Assembly (NCBI RefSeq): GCF_002159945.1
Contig: NZ_NFJQ01000008.1
Coordinates: 1 to 64,000, forward strand
Direction: 5' to 3'
Source of the DNA: Cloacibacillus sp. An23
Lineage (GTDB): Bacteria > Synergistota > Synergistia > Synergistales > Synergistaceae
DNA length: 64,000 nt
Shown here: positions 61,906 to 64,000 of the stretch, piece after piece
Layout of the letters: each line of letters starts with the position of its first letter
Position numbering within the stretch: position 1 is the stretch's first letter
Notes under the pieces: model-generated
Database searches by the model: none
What the model was told of the DNA's origin: nothing
Seen by the model: only the letters and a program-made list of their open reading frames with translations
Made by a program: the position numbers and the translations under genes

Positions 61906-62078
61906 GGTACGAAAAACAGGTTGGGGATACCGTAAAGGTGAAAGATGTAATAGTTGTTATGGAGGCTATGAAAATGAAACAATTAGTCCCTTCACCGATT
62001 GATGGCGTGTTGAAAGAAATTAAGGTCAATCCCGGAGAACGTGTGTCTGCCGGAAAAGTATTAGCAATCGTTGAATAA
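61869..62078 (+). CDS. madF: Biotin carrier protein of malonate decarboxylase
   Basis: A 69-residue minimal biotinyl domain. The biotinylated lysine is K35 in VMEAMKMKQ. It shuttles CO2 from the MadC/MadD carboxyltransferase to the MadB pump. Unlike biotin subunits of oxaloacetate decarboxylase it is a free small protein. ATG 61869 follows CAGGAGGA and lies within the end of madG. It is the last gene of the operon, followed by a terminator. Confidence 0.92.
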   Translation: MEIKSRVPGKVVRYEKQVGDTVKVKDVIVVMEAMKMKQLVPSPIDGVLKEIKVNPGERVSAGKVLAIVE

Positions 62079-62169
62079 ACATTTATTGTATATTATGTAG
62101 AAAATTTCAATATAATATTGCTATGTTATTTCTTAATAGCGAACGCTAATTTTTAGCATGGCGATTTGT

Positions 62170-62199
62170 AGAGAGCTTTTATGTAAAGCTCTCTTTTTT
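62170..62199 (+). terminator. Rho-independent terminator of the malonate operon
   Basis: AGAGAGCTTT (62170-62179) pairs perfectly with AAAGCTCTCT (62185-62194), followed by a T-run to 62199. Confidence 0.9.
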
Positions 62200-62325
62200 A
62201 TAAAAAAAGAGAGTAAATTTACCATATAATGCTTAAATTTCCATTGGCGTGGCTATATAATGTAAATAGTTGCCGTTAAGGTAAGCAAGGCTACATTTTT
62301 AGAAATTAAATGGTATTGGTTTATT

Positions 62326-63372
62326 ATGATAAATATATTTCTGACATTTTGCGCGGGGGGTGCCGCCGCGCTGCTGTTTTTCAAGATGAAGGTCCCCGGC
62401 GGGATGCTTATAGGCGCGGTCTGCGGCACTGTCGCTCTTTCGCTTGCCACGGGGCGCGCGGAGATGCCCTTCGCGGCTAAGTTCGTCGCGCAGGTTTCGG
62501 CAGGGGCCTTCATCGGGTGCTCCGTGAGCGTTCGCGACATCATGGCGCTGAAGCGTATGCGCGCGCCCGCCGCCGTAGTGATTTTGTCCTTCCTCGCGCT
62601 CGATATGATCCTCGGCCTCGCGCTCTACTCCTTCACCTCGCTCGACGCGATAACGGCGCTGCTCAGCGCCGTCCCCGGCGGCATGAGCGACGTGCCGCTG
62701 ATAGCCTTCGACATGCACGCGGACGTGGCCGAAGTCGTCGTGCTTCAGTTCGTGCGGCTCTGTATGGGAATAGGCTTTTTCCCGGCGTGGATAGCGTGGA
62801 TGTATTCGAGGAAGCGCGGCGGAGCGGCTGAGGCCGCGGCAGAGCCCGATGCGCAGCCGGAGGAAAAGGCCACGCTCACGCCGCTGTCCGTAGCGGCGGC
62901 GTTTTTTACGGCGGCGGCCTGCGGCTTCGCGGGGCTGAAGCTCCATGTCCCGGCAGGGGCGTTGGTGTTTTCTATCGCGGGAACGCTCGCGCTGAAGCTG
63001 CTCGGTATTCCAGCCGCTCTGCCGAAGCGGTTCAAGCGTTTCGCGCAGGTGCTCTCCGGCACCTATATCGGATGCTCGATCGGCGCGGAGGCGCTGCGTG
63101 ACATTCCGCAGCTTGTCGTCCCTGCCGTTATCATCGTCGCGGCGTATATGCTGAACGCCTACGCCGCCGGCAATCTGCTTTGCAAGAAATTCGGGATACC
63201 CTTCAAGGAGGCGATGCTGATGGTGCCCCCAGCCGGAGCGAGCGATATGGCGCTCATCTCGGCTGACATAGGCGTTCACAGCCCGTCGCTGGTCGTCATG
63301 CAGATATTCAGGATGCTAATGGCGGCTTCCGTTTTTCCGCAGATTTGCTATCAGATAACCAAGCTGTTTTGA
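62326..63372 (+). CDS. AbrB-family membrane protein (PF05145-like)
   Basis: A 348-residue membrane protein with about ten helices formed by two similar halves: one holds VPGGMLIGAV and SAGAFIGCSVSVRD, the other VPAGALVFSIAG and SGTYIGCSIGAE. This duplicated pattern is that of the AbrB/ammonia-monooxygenase-like putative transporter family, often linked to small organic acids or aromatic substrates. The function is unknown. It has backbone-like GC-rich codon use, so it marks the end of the AT-rich malonate block. Confidence 0.8.
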   Translation: MINIFLTFCAGGAAALLFFKMKVPGGMLIGAVCGTVALSLATGRAEMPFAAKFVAQVSAGAFIGCSVSVRDIMALKRMRAPAAVVILSFLALDMILGLALYSFTSLDAITALLSAVPGGMSDVPLIAFDMHADVAEVVVLQFVRLCMGIGFFPAWIAWMYSRKRGGAAEAAAEPDAQPEEKATLTPLSVAAAFFTAAACGFAGLKLHVPAGALVFSIAGTLALKLLGIPAALPKRFKRFAQVLSGTYIGCSIGAEALRDIPQLVVPAVIIVAAYMLNAYAAGNLLCKKFGIPFKEAMLMVPPAGASDMALISADIGVHSPSLVVMQIFRMLMAASVFPQICYQITKLF

Positions 63373-63390
63373 TTCGCGCCTCGGCGCTAT

Positions 63391-63975
63391 TCAGCGGGGC
63401 ACCAGCACGGTCAGCGGCGTCTTGTGCAGCCCGTCGGCCTTTATCGCGATTACGTCGAAGGGGACGGGGCATTTTCTTTCGTGGGGGAAGGTAAATGTCA
63501 GCCGCTTCGCGTCTTCGCGGCCGTCGTACGACGCCGAGGCCAGGAAGGCCTTCGCCATGCCGTTTTTAGGGAAGTCCGTGCCGGAGGCGGTTTTTTTCAG
63601 CGCGAACTCTGCTTTCTGCGGGCTGCGCGAGTTCCAGTTGGTCTCGGCGCGGGCGAGCACGGAGAAGCCGTCGCCCTCAGGCGAGAGCGTCACAGAGACG
63701 ACGTTGTGCCCCGGCATCTTCATGTGGTCTATGACGAAGACGGTCTCGCCGTTCTCGCGGATGTAGGCCGCGAGCGGCGGCTCGTCGAGCGCCACGCATG
63801 CCGCGAAAGCGGCGCTCACGGCGAGCGCCTCGCACTGCGCGAGCTCGCGCCGCTCGTATTCTCCTTTAGTGACTATGCGCCAGCCTATGAATACGAACGA
63901 GGCCAGCACTCCGGCGAATATCAGGTATTTTGCGATTTTCTGGGCTATTTCAGACGCGCGTTCTCTCATGCGCAT
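63391..63975 (-). CDS. Membrane-anchored hypothetical protein
   Basis: A 194-residue protein with one N-terminal membrane segment (about residues 15-36, YLIFAGVLASFVFIGW) and a mainly beta-rich extracytoplasmic domain. I do not recognise the family. ATG (complement of 63973-63975) has no strong ribosome site, and a TATAAT-like element lies close upstream, so its start is uncertain. It converges on the AbrB-family gene, with 18 bases between the ends. Confidence 0.6.
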   Translation of the reverse strand: MRMRERASEIAQKIAKYLIFAGVLASFVFIGWRIVTKGEYERRELAQCEALAVSAAFAACVALDEPPLAAYIRENGETVFVIDHMKMPGHNVVSVTLSPEGDGFSVLARAETNWNSRSPQKAEFALKKTASGTDFPKNGMAKAFLASASYDGREDAKRLTFTFPHERKCPVPFDVIAIKADGLHKTPLTVLVPR

Positions 63976-64000
63976 ATTATACAGTATTTAATGGCCGGAT

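Overview
This window looks like the chromosome of a GC-rich, diderm (LPS-making) fermentative bacterium. It carries LptA- and LptB-like LPS export genes, MurJ, long-form HPF, a T-box leader, a TPP riboswitch, many amino-acid and Na+ transport genes, and a Na+-pumping decarboxylase. An amino-acid-fermenting member of the Synergistota is my best guess, from gene content only. The GC-rich, GCG/CGC-rich backbone is interrupted by clearly AT-rich blocks at about 0.35-9.7 kb, 11.1-12.08 kb (inside a gene), 27.4-29.6 kb and 50.1-62.3 kb.

Layout. (1) 1-8980: a surface-polysaccharide locus: the end of an FkbH-like protein, a GT4 glycosyltransferase, a CDP-alcohol phosphotransferase-like protein, an IspD/TarI-like cytidylyltransferase, an NAD-dependent epimerase, a two-part HAD protein, a Wzy-like polymerase and a Wzx-like flippase. 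(2) 8981-9755: a stretch without an intact gene. (3) 9756-12667: a small membrane protein, a UvrD/Rep helicase of mixed composition and coaE. (4) 12675-17290: a thiamine salvage operon thiD-thiM-thiE-thiW on the minus strand behind a TPP riboswitch, with thiamine pyrophosphokinase divergent from it. (5) 17368-20477: an M50 protease, surE, and a T-box leader in front of argG. (6) 20739-27342: a UPF0126 channel, a GntR regulator, and an SDR / GcvPA-like / GcvPB-like / COG3199 kinase operon with no gcvT or gcvH. (7) 27415-36004: isochorismatase-like hydrolase, APC permease, SDR, YtcJ-like amidohydrolase, NhaC, LysE, NhaC. (8) 36155-40567: the pyr genes, pyrR-pyrB-pyrC and then pyrF-pyrE, each group with its own structured 5' region. 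(9) 40571-47950: a TroA-like protein, lptA, lptB, murJ with an extra repetitive N-terminus, an exported protein, a Cys-rich zinc ribbon, tsaD and a DUF4241 protein. (10) 48062-50039: aspartate aminotransferase and hpf, divergent. (11) 50260-62078: a LysR regulator and a biotin-dependent, Na+-pumping malonate decarboxylase operon. (12) 62326-63975: an AbrB-family membrane protein and a membrane-anchored hypothetical protein.

The malonate operon is the most complete special system. It encodes ACP transferase (MadA), ACP (MadE), carboxyltransferase pair (MadC, MadD), biotin carrier (MadF), Na+ pump (MadB), prosthetic-group transferase (MadG), a PaaK-like probable acetate:ACP ligase (MadH role), its own biotin ligase, a 44-residue membrane protein, a DctM/MatC-like transporter and an amidohydrolase. 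The expected triphosphoribosyl-dephospho-CoA synthase and MadLM carriers are not in the window. The least explained group is the GntR / SDR / GcvP-like pair / kinase operon.
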